DNA of 64,000 bases from Clavibacter michiganensis (GTDB taxonomy: Bacteria > Actinomycetota > Actinomycetes > Actinomycetales > Microbacteriaceae). Position 1 is the stretch's first letter, and every line of letters starts with the position of its first letter. Where the stretch lies: contig MDHJ01000001.1 of NCBI GenBank assembly GCA_002150995.1, positions 1,302,001 through 1,366,000 on the forward strand, written 5' to 3'. A model generated the notes under the pieces. The model made no database searches. It worked only from the letters and a program-made list of their open reading frames with translations, and was not told the DNA's origin. The position numbers were made by a program, and so were the translations under genes. Below, piece by piece: positions 45,757-54,515 of the stretch.

Positions 45757-47181
45757 GTGACAACGAAGACACTCGTAGCAGGCATCGACTCCTCCACGCA
45801 GAGCTGCAAGGTGGTCGTCCGCGACCTCGACTCGGGCGCCCTGGTGCGCTCCGGCCGCGCGTCCCACCCCGACGGCACGGAGGTGGATCCTTCCGCCTGG
45901 TGGGATGCCCTCCTCGCGGCCATCGCCGATGCGGGCGGCCTCGACGACGTGGCCGCCATCTCGGTCGGCGGCCAGCAGCACGGCATGGTCTGCCTCGACG
46001 GGTCGGGCGCGGTCGTCCGCGACGCGCTCCTCTGGAACGACACCCGTTCCGCGCAGGCCGCCGCCCACCTCCGCGACGAGCTGGGCGCCGACGCCTGGGC
46101 GAGCGCCACCGGCGTCGTCCCGGTCGCCTCGTTCACCGCCACCAAGCTCCGCTGGCTCCGCGACGCGGAGCCGGAGAACGCGGCCCGCGTCGCCGCCGTC
46201 GCACTCCCGCACGACTGGCTGACCTGGCGCCTCCTCGGCCACGGCGTCAGTTCCCCGGACCTGGCCGCCCTCGCCACGGACCGCTCCGACGCGAGCGGCA
46301 CCGCGTACTGGTCGAGCGTCACGGGGGATTACCGCCTCGACCTGCTCGAGCGCGCGCTCGGCCGCGTGGTCGGCCTCCCGCGCGTGCTCGGCCCGGGGGA
46401 GTCCGCGGGCGTCACGGGCAACGGCATCCCCGGTGTCCCGGCAGGCATCCCCGTCGGCCCCGGCGCGGGAGACAACGCCGCCGCCGCGCTCGGCCTCGGT
46501 GCGGTACCGGGCGACGTGGTCGTGTCCATCGGCACGTCGGGCACGGTGTTCGCCGTCACGGCGGATCCCATCACCGACGCCTCCGGCACGGTCGCGGGCT
46601 TCGCCGACGCCACGGGCAACTTCCTCCCGCTGATCGCGACCCTCAACGCGGCCCGCGTGCTCGACGGCGGCGCGCGCCTCCTCGGCATCGATCACGCGCG
46701 GCTCTCGGAGCTCGCGCTCGAGGCGCCAGCGGGATCCGACGGGCTCGTGCTCCTGCCCTACTTCGAGGGCGAGCGCACGCCGAACCTCCCGGACGCGACC
46801 GCGTCGCTGCACGGCATGACCCTCCGCAACAGCACGCCGGCGACCATGGCCCGCGCGCACGTCGAGGGCATGCTGTGCGGCCTGGCCGACGGCCTCGACG
46901 CGATCACGCGCCAGGGCGTGGAGGTGGAGCGCGTGCTCCTCATCGGCGGCGGGGCGAAGAGCCGGGCAGTGCGCGAGATCGCGCCGACGATCTTCGGCGT
47001 CCCCATCCACGTGCCGGACGCAGGTGAGTTCGTCGCCGACGGCGCCGCGAAGCAGGCCGCGTGGATCCTCACGGGGAGCCTGCCGGAGTGGCCCCTCGCG
47101 GGCGACGAGGTCTTCGACGCCCCGGGCGTGCCGGCGGTGCGCGCGGCGTACGCGGCGGCGAAGGCGGAGCTGGGGTACTGA
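45757..47181 (+). CDS. xylB: Xylulokinase (FGGY family sugar kinase)
   Basis: A 474-aa kinase that phosphorylates D-xylulose for the pentose phosphate pathway. It has the two-domain FGGY layout: [13 protein letters not shown] at the start, [11 protein letters not shown] near 70-80, catalytic aspartate in [13 protein letters not shown] near 235, and [14 protein letters not shown] near 390. I place the start at GTG 45757 because a TAATAT box lies 7 bases upstream; an in-frame ATG at 45748 would overlap that box. No xylose isomerase gene is adjacent. Confidence 0.92.
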   Translation: MTTKTLVAGIDSSTQSCKVVVRDLDSGALVRSGRASHPDGTEVDPSAWWDALLAAIADAGGLDDVAAISVGGQQHGMVCLDGSGAVVRDALLWNDTRSAQAAAHLRDELGADAWASATGVVPVASFTATKLRWLRDAEPENAARVAAVALPHDWLTWRLLGHGVSSPDLAALATDRSDASGTAYWSSVTGDYRLDLLERALGRVVGLPRVLGPGESAGVTGNGIPGVPAGIPVGPGAGDNAAAALGLGAVPGDVVVSIGTSGTVFAVTADPITDASGTVAGFADATGNFLPLIATLNAARVLDGGARLLGIDHARLSELALEAPAGSDGLVLLPYFEGERTPNLPDATASLHGMTLRNSTPATMARAHVEGMLCGLADGLDAITRQGVEVERVLLIGGGAKSRAVREIAPTIFGVPIHVPDAGEFVADGAAKQAAWILTGSLPEWPLAGDEVFDAPGVPAVRAAYAAAKAELGY

Positions 47182-47257
47182 CGCCCGCGGGCCGGCGCTG
47201 ACGCGTCGGCCTGTGGACGGCACGCGCGGCGGGCTCCCCGATCAGCATCCTGTCCGG

Positions 47258-48487
47258 ATGCAGACGCGGACCCCCCTCGACACCATCGCCGGGCGGGTGA
47301 GGGAGCGCCTGCGTGACGAGGGGGCGTCGACGGCACCGGGCGGTACCGCCGCCCTCGTCCGTGAGGAGGTCCGCCGCTTCGCGGAGCAGGCCCTCGGCTC
47401 CGACTCCCGGCTCCTCGACGACGAGGCGGCCACGGAGCGGCAGGTGCTCGCGCGCCTCACGGGCTTCGGCGCCCTCCAGCCCCTCCTCGACGACGACTCC
47501 ATCGAGGAGGTGTGGATCAACTCGCCGACGCGCGTCTTCGTCGCGCGCGCGGGCGTCCCGGAGCTGACGCCCCTCGTGCTGTCCGAGGCGGAGGTGCGGG
47601 ACCTCGTCGAGCGGATGCTGCAGTCATCCGGGCGCCGCGTCGATCTCTCGACCCCCTTCGTCGACGCCTCGCTGCCCGACGGGTCGCGCCTGCACGTCGT
47701 CATCCCGGACGTCACGCGGCAGCACTGGGCGGTCAACATCCGCAAGTTCTCGCGCCGCATCCGCGACCTCGACCACCTCGTGGCGCTCGGCAGCCTTCCG
47801 CTCCAGGCCGCGGAGTTCCTGCGCATGAGCGTGCGCGCCGGCCTGTCCATCGTGGTGAGCGGCGCGACCCACACCGGCAAGACCACCATGATCGACGCGC
47901 TCCTCGCGTCGGTGCGCACGTCCGACCGCATCGTCACGGTGGAGGAGACCTTCGAGCTGGATCCCGCGGGTCGCGACGTCGTGGCGCTGCAGTGCCGGCA
48001 GCCGAGCCTCGAGGGCTCGGGCGAGATCACCCTGCGGCGCCTCATCAAGGAGGCGCTGCGCATGCGGCCGGATCGCCTGGTGGTCGGCGAGGTGCGGGAG
48101 GCCGAGTGCCTCGACCTCCTCATCGCGCTCAACTCGGGGGTCCCGGGGATGTGCTCGATCCACGCGAACAGCGCGCGGGAGGCGCTCGTCAAGCTGTGCA
48201 CGCTGCCGCTGCTGGCGGGGCGCAACATCGACGCGGCGTTCGTCGTGCCCACGGTCGCGACGTCGGTCGACCTGGTGGTCCACCTCGAGGTCCGCCCCTC
48301 GGGCGCCCGCCGCGTCGTCGAGATCCTCGCGCCGGGCGGGCGGCACAGCGGCATGGTCATCGAGGCGAGCTCGGTCTTCGCCCTGGAGGACGGGATCCTC
48401 ACCGCGACGGGTGGTCAGCCCACGCACCTCGCCAAGTACCGGGCGGCCGGGCTCGACCCGCTCCGCATCCTCGTGGGGGCCCCGTGA
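47258..48487 (+). CDS. cpaF: Tad pilus assembly ATPase CpaF/TadA
   Basis: A 409-aa secretion ATPase of the type II/IV family that powers Flp-type (tad) pilus assembly. A helical N-terminal domain (1-150) precedes Walker A GATHTGKT (202-209), an Asp/Glu-box VTVEETFELDPAG and the Walker B region RLVVGEVREAECLDLLIALNSG, then the His-box CSIHANS. First gene of a seven-gene operon; the stop overlaps the next start (GTGA). No ribosome site is evident at the ATG. Confidence 0.94.
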   Translation: MQTRTPLDTIAGRVRERLRDEGASTAPGGTAALVREEVRRFAEQALGSDSRLLDDEAATERQVLARLTGFGALQPLLDDDSIEEVWINSPTRVFVARAGVPELTPLVLSEAEVRDLVERMLQSSGRRVDLSTPFVDASLPDGSRLHVVIPDVTRQHWAVNIRKFSRRIRDLDHLVALGSLPLQAAEFLRMSVRAGLSIVVSGATHTGKTTMIDALLASVRTSDRIVTVEETFELDPAGRDVVALQCRQPSLEGSGEITLRRLIKEALRMRPDRLVVGEVREAECLDLLIALNSGVPGMCSIHANSAREALVKLCTLPLLAGRNIDAAFVVPTVATSVDLVVHLEVRPSGARRVVEILAPGGRHSGMVIEASSVFALEDGILTATGGQPTHLAKYRAAGLDPLRILVGAP

Positions 48488-49347
48488 GCGTCGCCCTCGG
48501 CCTCGCGCTCGGTGCCGGGATCGTCCTCCTCCTGGCACCGCGCCTGTGGCCGGTGGTCGAGGGTCGGCCGGCTCGCGGGCGCGGCCTCACCGCCCGGGTC
48601 CACGATCGCCTGACCCACGCGGGCCTGCCCCAGGTGTCGGTCAGCGCGTTCCTCGCCCTCTCGGCGCTCGTGGGGGTCGCCGCGGGGGCGCTGGTGGAGG
48701 CCGTCCTCCGCGTGGACGGCGCCGCGCTCGCCGCAGCGCTGACGGGCCTCGTGCTCCCGTGGGCGGTCGTGGGCGCGCGCTCCTCCGCGCGGCGACGCGC
48801 CCATCGCGCGGTGTGGCCCGACGTCGTCGATCATCTCGTCAGCGCCGTCCGAGCGGGCCTCGGGCTGCCCGACGCGGTGGCATCGCTCGCCGTCGCGGGC
48901 CCCGCCGTGCTCCGGCCGGCGTTCCAGGAGTTCGCCGCCGTCCACCGGACCACCGGCAGCTTCGCCGTCGCGCTCGACGAGTTGAAGGAGCGGCTGGCCG
49001 ACCCGACCGCCGACCGCATCCTGGAGACGCTGCGGATGGCCCGCGAGGTCGGCGGCACACAGCTCCCGGACGTGCTCCGGGGGCTCGCCCGCTTCCTGCG
49101 CGAGGAGGCCGCGATCCGCAGCGAGGCGGAGGCGCGGCAGTCGTGGGTCGTCAACGCGGCCAAGCTCGGGGTCGCCGCGCCGTGGATCATCCTGGCGTTG
49201 CTCTCCACGCGTCCGGAGGCCGCGACCGCGTACGACACGACAGCGGGGACCGTGGTCATCGCCGTGGGGCTCGCCGTCTCCGCCATCGCCTACCGGGCGA
49301 TGCTCGCCCTCGGGCGCCTGCCGGAGGACCGCAGGTGGTTCGCGTGA
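48484..49347 (+). CDS. tadB: Tad pilus inner-membrane platform protein TadB
   Basis: A 287-aa type II secretion F-domain protein. It has N-terminal membrane segments at 2-20 and about 52-100, a cytoplasmic F domain (110-225, with WPDVVDHLVSAVRAGLGLPDA and REVGGTQLPDVLRGLARFLREE in parts), and two C-terminal membrane segments. GTG start overlaps the cpaF stop; GTGA overlap with tadC follows. Confidence 0.92.
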   Translation: MSVALGLALGAGIVLLLAPRLWPVVEGRPARGRGLTARVHDRLTHAGLPQVSVSAFLALSALVGVAAGALVEAVLRVDGAALAAALTGLVLPWAVVGARSSARRRAHRAVWPDVVDHLVSAVRAGLGLPDAVASLAVAGPAVLRPAFQEFAAVHRTTGSFAVALDELKERLADPTADRILETLRMAREVGGTQLPDVLRGLARFLREEAAIRSEAEARQSWVVNAAKLGVAAPWIILALLSTRPEAATAYDTTAGTVVIAVGLAVSAIAYRAMLALGRLPEDRRWFA

Positions 49348-50294
49348 TCGCCGCCGAGCCCTGGGGCGCCCTCCTGGGGCTGGTCGCCGGCATGGGCGCC
49401 TGGACCATGATGGGCGCCGTCCCGCGGTTCCGTCGTGCGCGCCTGCTGGACCGAGTCGCGCCCCACGTCCTCGACGTCTCGGAGGGCGCTCGCCGGCACC
49501 TGGCGCTCACGACGGTGCATCCGCTGCCGGTGCTGGGCACGCTCGGGGCGCCCGCCGTCGTCCCCGTCCGCCGTGCGCTCGAGCGCGTGCTCGGCGGCAC
49601 CGAGCGGATCGAGAGGCTGCTCGGCCAGTCCGGCTCCGACGAGGACGTGGAACGGCACCGTTCTCGTCAGCTCGTCGCGCTCGTCCTGGGGACGGCCGCC
49701 GGGGCGCTCGGCGCCGCCCTCGTGGGCGGCGCCGCCCTCACGTCGGGGAACCTGCCTCCGGCGCAGCTGGTCGCCGTGCCGGTGGTGGCGGCCGTCACCG
49801 GCCTGGTCGCGTGCGACTCCGCGCTCGACCGGAGGGCCCGGCGCCGGGTGGCGCGGATCTCCGCGGAGCTGCCCACGGTCCTGGAGTTCCTGGCGCTCAG
49901 CCTCGCCGCCGGAGAGGGACTGCTGGACGCGCTCCGACGAGTCGCCCGCGTGGGCTCGGGCGAGCTCGCCGGCGAGCTGGGTCGCGTCGTCGCCGACGTC
50001 GGAACGGGCATCGCCGTGGCCCGTGCGTTCGACGACCTGGCTCGGAGGCTCGCCCTCCCGTCCGTGTCCCGCCTCGTCGACCAGCTCGCCGGGTCCCTGG
50101 AGCGGGGCACGCCGCTGGCGGAGGTCCTCCGCGCGCAGGCGCAGGACGCCCGCGAGGTCGCGAAGCGGGATCTCCTCGAGAGCGCAGGCCGCAAGGAGGT
50201 CGCCATGCTCGTGCCCCTGGTCTTCCTGATCCTGCCGCTCACGATCCTGTTCGCGCTCTTCCCCGGCGTCCTCGTGCTGCAGCTCGGGCTCTAG
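49344..50294 (+). CDS. tadC: Tad pilus inner-membrane platform protein TadC
   Basis: A 316-aa second F-domain platform protein. Membrane segments lie near 8-25, 107-127, 133-153 and at the C-terminus (295-316). The F domain lies at about 165-280 (LPTVLEFLALSLAAGEGLLDALRR; PLAEVLRAQAQDAREV). GTG start overlaps the tadB stop (GTGA). Confidence 0.92.
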   Translation: MIAAEPWGALLGLVAGMGAWTMMGAVPRFRRARLLDRVAPHVLDVSEGARRHLALTTVHPLPVLGTLGAPAVVPVRRALERVLGGTERIERLLGQSGSDEDVERHRSRQLVALVLGTAAGALGAALVGGAALTSGNLPPAQLVAVPVVAAVTGLVACDSALDRRARRRVARISAELPTVLEFLALSLAAGEGLLDALRRVARVGSGELAGELGRVVADVGTGIAVARAFDDLARRLALPSVSRLVDQLAGSLERGTPLAEVLRAQAQDAREVAKRDLLESAGRKEVAMLVPLVFLILPLTILFALFPGVLVLQLGL

Positions 50295-50370
50295 GACCAC
50301 CGCGACCGATCGACGCACCATCCGACCGCCGACCGGATCGCCCGGGACCGGCACGAGCGAGAGGCACGAC

Positions 50371-50565
50371 ATGACCGACCGACGAGCAGCACGGCGCGAG
50401 GACACGACGTCCGGCCACGAGTGGGAGGACGACCGCGGCGACGTGCCCGGCTGGGTCCTCATCACGCTGATGACCGCGGGCCTCGTCATCATCCTGTGGG
50501 GAGTGGCGGGTCCGTTGCTGCAGAACGTCTTCACGCAGGCCATCGACCGCGTCACCTCGTTCTGA
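50371..50565 (+). CDS. Small Flp-pilin-like protein
   Basis: A 64-aa protein with a charged 28-residue leader, then GDVPGWVLITLMTAGLVIILW and a short C-terminal tail. Its place between the platform proteins and TadE-like pilins, and the leader-plus-hydrophobic-helix layout, suggest the major pilin or a pilin-like subunit. It lacks the glutamate at +5 after the processing site that is usual in Flp pilins, so processing by a TadV-type peptidase is uncertain. The next gene overlaps its stop (TGATG). Confidence 0.8.
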   Translation: MTDRRAARREDTTSGHEWEDDRGDVPGWVLITLMTAGLVIILWGVAGPLLQNVFTQAIDRVTSF

Positions 50566-50942
50566 TGCGCGACGACCGCGGCTCGGCAGCCGCCGAGTTC
50601 GTCATGGTCGGAGCCCTGCTCGTCGTCCTCGCGCTGTCGGTGGTGCAGCTGGCGCTCGCGCTCCACGTGCGGACCACCGTCCTCGACGCGGCCGCCGAGG
50701 GTGCCCGTACCGCCGCGCTCGCCGGAGCCACCCGCGCCGACGGTGTGGAGCGCACCCGCGATCTGATCACGACGGCCGTGGGCGCGCGCTACGCCGAGGA
50801 CGTCAGCGCGGACGGCGGCACGTCGCTCGGGCATGCCGTCGTCAGCGTGACGGTGCGGACCACGCTGCCCCTCGTGGGACTCGCCGGCATCGACCACGGG
50901 ATGGAGGTGACGGGACATGCGGCCGTCGAGCGACTGGGCTGA
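50565..50942 (+). CDS. TadE-like pseudopilin
   Basis: A 125-aa TadE-domain protein. The short DDRGSAAAEFVMVGALL start carries the conserved Glu of pseudopilins just inside the hydrophobic helix (about 8-32). The remaining external part is small and beta-rich. TGATG overlap with the preceding gene. Confidence 0.9.
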   Translation: MRDDRGSAAAEFVMVGALLVVLALSVVQLALALHVRTTVLDAAAEGARTAALAGATRADGVERTRDLITTAVGARYAEDVSADGGTSLGHAVVSVTVRTTLPLVGLAGIDHGMEVTGHAAVERLG

Positions 50943-51372
50943 CGAGCGGGGGTCCGCGGCGCTGGAGTTCATCACGGCAGGGGTGCTCCTGCTCGTGCCC
51001 CTCGTGTACCTCGTCCTGGCGCTCTCGGCGATCCAGGGCGCGGCGCTCGGCACCGAGGGCGCAGCACGTCAGGCCGCCCGCGTCTTCGTGCGCGCGGACG
51101 ACGACGCCGCCGGCCGCCGGGAGGCGCGCGCCGCCGTGGAGGTCGCGCTCGCCGATCACGGGGTCGCCCCCGGCGGGATCGCGCTCGACATCACCTGCTC
51201 GCCGGATCCGCTCCGGTGCCATGCGCCGCGAGCGCGGGTGCACGTGTCGGTCCGCGTCGCGGCCGATCTGCCGTTGGCTCCGCCCGTCGCGGGTCCCGAC
51301 GCGCCGGGCTCGATCGCCGTCCACGGGGACGCGGACGCGCGGGTCTCCGCCTTCGTCCCCGGAGGACGGTGA
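50917..51372 (+). CDS. TadE/TadF-like pseudopilin
   Basis: 151 aa. A DERGSAALEFITAGVLL start with the pseudopilin Glu, a hydrophobic helix (about 18-40) and an external domain with two cysteines (ITCSPDPLRCHAP) that may form a disulfide. It overlaps the preceding gene by 26 bases, with GGAGGTGACGGG upstream of its ATG. Confidence 0.88.
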   Translation: MRPSSDWADERGSAALEFITAGVLLLVPLVYLVLALSAIQGAALGTEGAARQAARVFVRADDDAAGRREARAAVEVALADHGVAPGGIALDITCSPDPLRCHAPRARVHVSVRVAADLPLAPPVAGPDAPGSIAVHGDADARVSAFVPGGR

Positions 51373-51911
51373 TCGTCGCGGTGACGCGTCGCGAGCGGGG
51401 ACGCCCGGCGTGCAGGAGGACCGCGGTCCAGGGGGACGAGGGGTCCGTCCTCCCGCTCGTGATCGCCGCATGCGCGCTCGGCCTGGCGGTCATCCTGATG
51501 GTCTCGGCGGCATCGTCGCTCTACCTCGAGCGCGTGCGGCTCTTCTCCGTGGCCGATGCCGCGGCGCTCGCCGGGGCGGAGTCGTTCGACGTCGACTCCA
51601 CGGGCGGTCGTCCGTCGGACACGGCCGACGGCGAGCGCGTCGCCCTGCCGCGGCTGACGGACACGGGCGTCGCGTCGGCGGTCTCCCGGTACCTGGCCGA
51701 GCAGCCCGTCGACGGGTTGCGCGACCTGCACGTCGACGGCGCCGCATCCCCCGACGGCCGGAGCGCGCGCGTCGCGCTGTCCGCCCGATGGGTGCCGCCC
51801 GTCGCCTCGCTGATGGCCCCCGAGGGCATCCGCATCGCGGTCACGAGCACCGCCCGCAGCGTGCTCGTCGGTCCGGGAGCGGCGACGGCCGGTCCCGCGG
51901 GAGGGGGCTGA
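51369..51911 (+). CDS. TadG-like/Rv3660-type helicase-cluster secreted pilus protein
   Basis: A 180-aa protein with a short basic N-terminus, GDEGSVLPLVIAACALGLAVIL membrane helix (about 18-40), an AAALAGAE segment of TadG-like proteins near 60, and a small external domain. GTG at 51369 overlaps the preceding stop (GTGA), with GGAGG upstream. Last gene of the tad operon. The TadG-like name rests on position and the AALAGAE segment; the alternative name in the call is only a loose analogy. Confidence 0.78.
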   Translation: MIVAVTRRERGRPACRRTAVQGDEGSVLPLVIAACALGLAVILMVSAASSLYLERVRLFSVADAAALAGAESFDVDSTGGRPSDTADGERVALPRLTDTGVASAVSRYLAEQPVDGLRDLHVDGAASPDGRSARVALSARWVPPVASLMAPEGIRIAVTSTARSVLVGPGAATAGPAGGG

Positions 51912-51954
51912 GCCGACGCGTCCGGACGGTGTGCGGGCAGGGGAGGCGGTTCCT

Positions 51955-53261
51955 TCAGGAGGCCGGTCGCGGCTTCCGCGGCACGTACCGCGGCACGTAG
52001 CGGATCAGGATGCCGGCGCCGATGAGTCCCAGCACGCCCATGACGCCGCTGGCCGCCGCGAGCGACGTGACGGAGGTGAGCGCGGCGATGAGGAGCGGGG
52101 AGGCGGCGCTGCCGGCGTCGCCCGTGAAGCGCCAGGCGCCGAGGAAGGGGGCCGGGTCCTCGCGCGGCGCGAGGTCGGCGCCCAGCGTCATGAGGATGCC
52201 GGAGCCCACGCCGTTCGCGACCGACATGAACATGGCGACGCCGATGAACCACTGGACGGCCGTGGGGAGGTCGGGGGTGAGGGCGAGCACCAGGTAGCCG
52301 AGGCCGAGGCCGACCATCGACGGCACCGCGCTCCAGAGACGGCCGAAGCGGTCCATGATCTGGCCGCTCGCGTAGAAGAGGGCGAAGTCCACGCCGCCGG
52401 CGATCCCGATGATGAGGGCCGTGTTCGCGTCCGAGATGCCGATGCTCACGGCCCATAGGGGCAGGAGGACCCCGCGGCCCGCGCGCATCGACCCGATGAG
52501 GGCGGCGCCGGATCCGAGCTTGACGAGCACGCCCTTGAACCGCCAGAGCGTCCCCAGGAGGCCCGCGGACGCGCGGGCCGCGGGAGCGGTTCCCGCGGCG
52601 GCGCCGACCGACTCGTCGTCCTGCGGCTCACCGGCCGTCGCGGGCGCCGCGCTCTGCAGGTCGGCCGCGCGGTTGCGGCGCACGACGTCCATCGGGTCGG
52701 GGAGGACGAGCAGCGTCACGGCGGCCGCGAGGCACGCGACGATGTGGATCACGAACGCGGACTGCGACGCCCCCGTCACGTGGATCACGCCGGCGGCGAG
52801 GAACGGCCCCACGAAGTAGCCGGCGCGGAAGGTGCCGCCGAGGGTCGAGAGGGCGCGAGCGCGGTACGCCTGCGGCACGAAGCTCGTCATGAACGCGTGC
52901 CGCGCGAGCGCGAACACCGCGGTCGAGACGCCGATGAGGAAGACGCCCACGCCGAGCACGAGCGGGTTCGGCGAGAGGAGGCAGAGCACGAGGCCGCCGA
53001 TGGAGACGAAGGCCGCGCCGATCATGGCCGTCCGCTCGCCGATCCGGCTCACCACGGCGCCGCTCGGGATGTCGCCCACGAGCTCGCCGAGCATGATCAT
53101 GCCGCCGATGAACGCGGCGATCGCGAGGGAGGCGCCGAGGCTGCCGGCGACGATCGGGATGATGGGGATGATCGCGCCCTCGCCGATGGAGAACAGCAGC
53201 GCGGGCAGCAGCGCCGGGAGGGCGACCGAGCGCAGGGAGAAGGGGGGCTCGGGGTCGGCAT
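51955..53261 (-). pseudogene. Major facilitator superfamily transporter, N-terminal frameshift
   Basis: A 12-segment MFS exporter-like protein of about 435 aa once repaired. The start MPTPSPP at 53261 is in one frame and the rest ([17 protein letters not shown] onward) in the next. One extra base in the GGGGGG run at 53242-53247 joins them. GELVGDIPSGAVVSRIGERT (loop 2-3) and the central charged linker near 190-215 are typical. TAGGGT lies 8 bases before the ATG. Substrate unknown; divergent from prfB. Confidence 0.82.
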
Positions 53262-53269
53262 CGCGTCCG

Positions 53270-53275
53270 ACCCTA
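53270..53275 (-). promoter_or_regulatory. -10 box (TAGGGT) of MFS gene
   Basis: TAGGGT on the minus strand, 8 bases before the ATG at 53261; leaderless or nearly so. Confidence 0.45.
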
Positions 53276-53320
53276 CTCGCGCCGGGTCCCGCACCCGGAC
53301 GGTCCCTGCGGGCCGGACGG

Positions 53321-53326
53321 TAGGCT
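53321..53326 (+). promoter_or_regulatory. -10 box (TAGGCT) of prfB
   Basis: TAGGCT, 10 bases before the ATG at 53337; the leader would be only about 3-4 nt. Confidence 0.45.
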
Positions 53327-53336
53327 GGGCGGCACC

Positions 53337-54440
53337 ATGATCGACCAGGACTTCTCTTCGCGGATCACAGAATTGCGCGACACGTACTCCAACATCCGCT
53401 CGGTCGTCGGCGTCGAGCGCCTGCAGCAGGAGGTCGAGGAGCTGAGCGCCCAGGCGGGCGAGCCCGACCTCTGGGACGACACGGAGAAGGCCCAGAAGGT
53501 CACGAGCGACCTCAGCCACCGCCAGAGCGAGCTGAAGCGCATCGACGAGCTGCAGCGCCGCCTCGACGACCTGGACGTGCTCGTCGAGATGGCGAAGGAC
53601 GACGAGGAGTCCGCCGAGGAGGCGGTCGTCGAGCTCGACGGCATCACGAGGATCATGGACGAGCTCGAGGTGCAGACGCTCCTCAACGGCGAGTTCGACC
53701 CGCGGCCCGCCGTGGTCACCATCCGCGCCGGCGCCGGCGGCGTCGACGCGGCCGACTTCGCCGAGATGCTCATGCGCATGTACCTGCGCTGGGCGGAGCA
53801 GCACGACTACCGCGCCACCGTGCTCGACACCTCGTACGCGGAGGAGGCGGGCATCAAGTCGGCGACCTTCGAGATCGACGCGCCGTACGCCTTCGGCACG
53901 CTCTCGGTCGAGGCCGGCACGCACCGGCTGGTGCGCATGAGCCCCTTCAACTCCGCCGGCAAGCGCCAGACGTCGTTCGCGGCCGTCGAGGTCGTCCCGC
54001 TCATCGAGCAGACCGAGTCGATCGAGATCCCGGAGAACGACATGCGGGTCGACGTCTTCCGGTCGTCCGGGCCCGGCGGCCAGTCGGTCAACACGACGGA
54101 CTCGGCGGTGCGCATCACGCACCTCCCCACCGGCATCGTCGTGACCTGCCAGAACGAGAAGAGCCAGATCCAGAACCGCGCCGCGGCCCTCCGGGTGCTG
54201 CAGTCGCGCCTGCTCCTCGTCCAGCGCGAGCAGGAGGCGGCCACCAAGAAGGAGCTCGCCGGCAACATCACGGCGAGCTGGGGCGACCAGATGCGCAGCT
54301 ACGTCCTCGCGCCGTACCAGATGGTCAAGGACCTCCGCACCGAGCACGAGGTCAACAACCCGTCGAACGTCTTCGACGGCGACCTCGACGGCTTCATCTC
54401 CGCGGGGATCCGCTGGAGGAAGTCGCCCGACCGCGCCTGA
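53337..54440 (+). CDS. prfB: Peptide chain release factor 2
   Basis: A 367-aa factor that reads UGA and UAA stop codons and releases the peptide. The anticodon-like SPF motif ([15 protein letters not shown]) identifies RF2, and GPGGQSVN is the catalytic GGQ loop. The frame is continuous: there is no internal UGA and hence no programmed frameshift of the E. coli type. The gene leads the prfB-ftsE-ftsX-smpB-ssrA block. Confidence 0.97.
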   Translation: MIDQDFSSRITELRDTYSNIRSVVGVERLQQEVEELSAQAGEPDLWDDTEKAQKVTSDLSHRQSELKRIDELQRRLDDLDVLVEMAKDDEESAEEAVVELDGITRIMDELEVQTLLNGEFDPRPAVVTIRAGAGGVDAADFAEMLMRMYLRWAEQHDYRATVLDTSYAEEAGIKSATFEIDAPYAFGTLSVEAGTHRLVRMSPFNSAGKRQTSFAAVEVVPLIEQTESIEIPENDMRVDVFRSSGPGGQSVNTTDSAVRITHLPTGIVVTCQNEKSQIQNRAAALRVLQSRLLLVQREQEAATKKELAGNITASWGDQMRSYVLAPYQMVKDLRTEHEVNNPSNVFDGDLDGFISAGIRWRKSPDRA

Positions 54441-54500
54441 GAGAGTGCGGGGGAGTGCTCCCCGCGGTGAGTCGATGCGGCGATCAGGGGGTCCGGTGCC

Positions 54501-54506
54501 TAGGGT
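54501..54506 (+). promoter_or_regulatory. -10 box (TAGGGT) of ftsE
   Basis: TAGGGT, 9 bases before the ATG at 54516; predicts a leader of about 2-3 nt. Confidence 0.45.
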
Positions 54507-54515
54507 CGTACCGAC

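Noticed and set aside
51216-51368. Extension of the TadG-like gene upstream to 51216
   Set aside because: That part overlaps the preceding pseudopilin gene in another frame and has Arg-rich nonsense composition; the GTGA overlap at 51369 with GGAGG upstream is a clear start.
51369-51911. Link of the last tad gene to an Rv3660/helicase-associated family
   Set aside because: Only operon position supports it; the sequence itself shows no more than a TadG-like membrane helix and AALAGAE segment.
53337-54440. Programmed frameshift in prfB
   Set aside because: The RF2 frame is continuous and has no in-frame UGA near codon 25.
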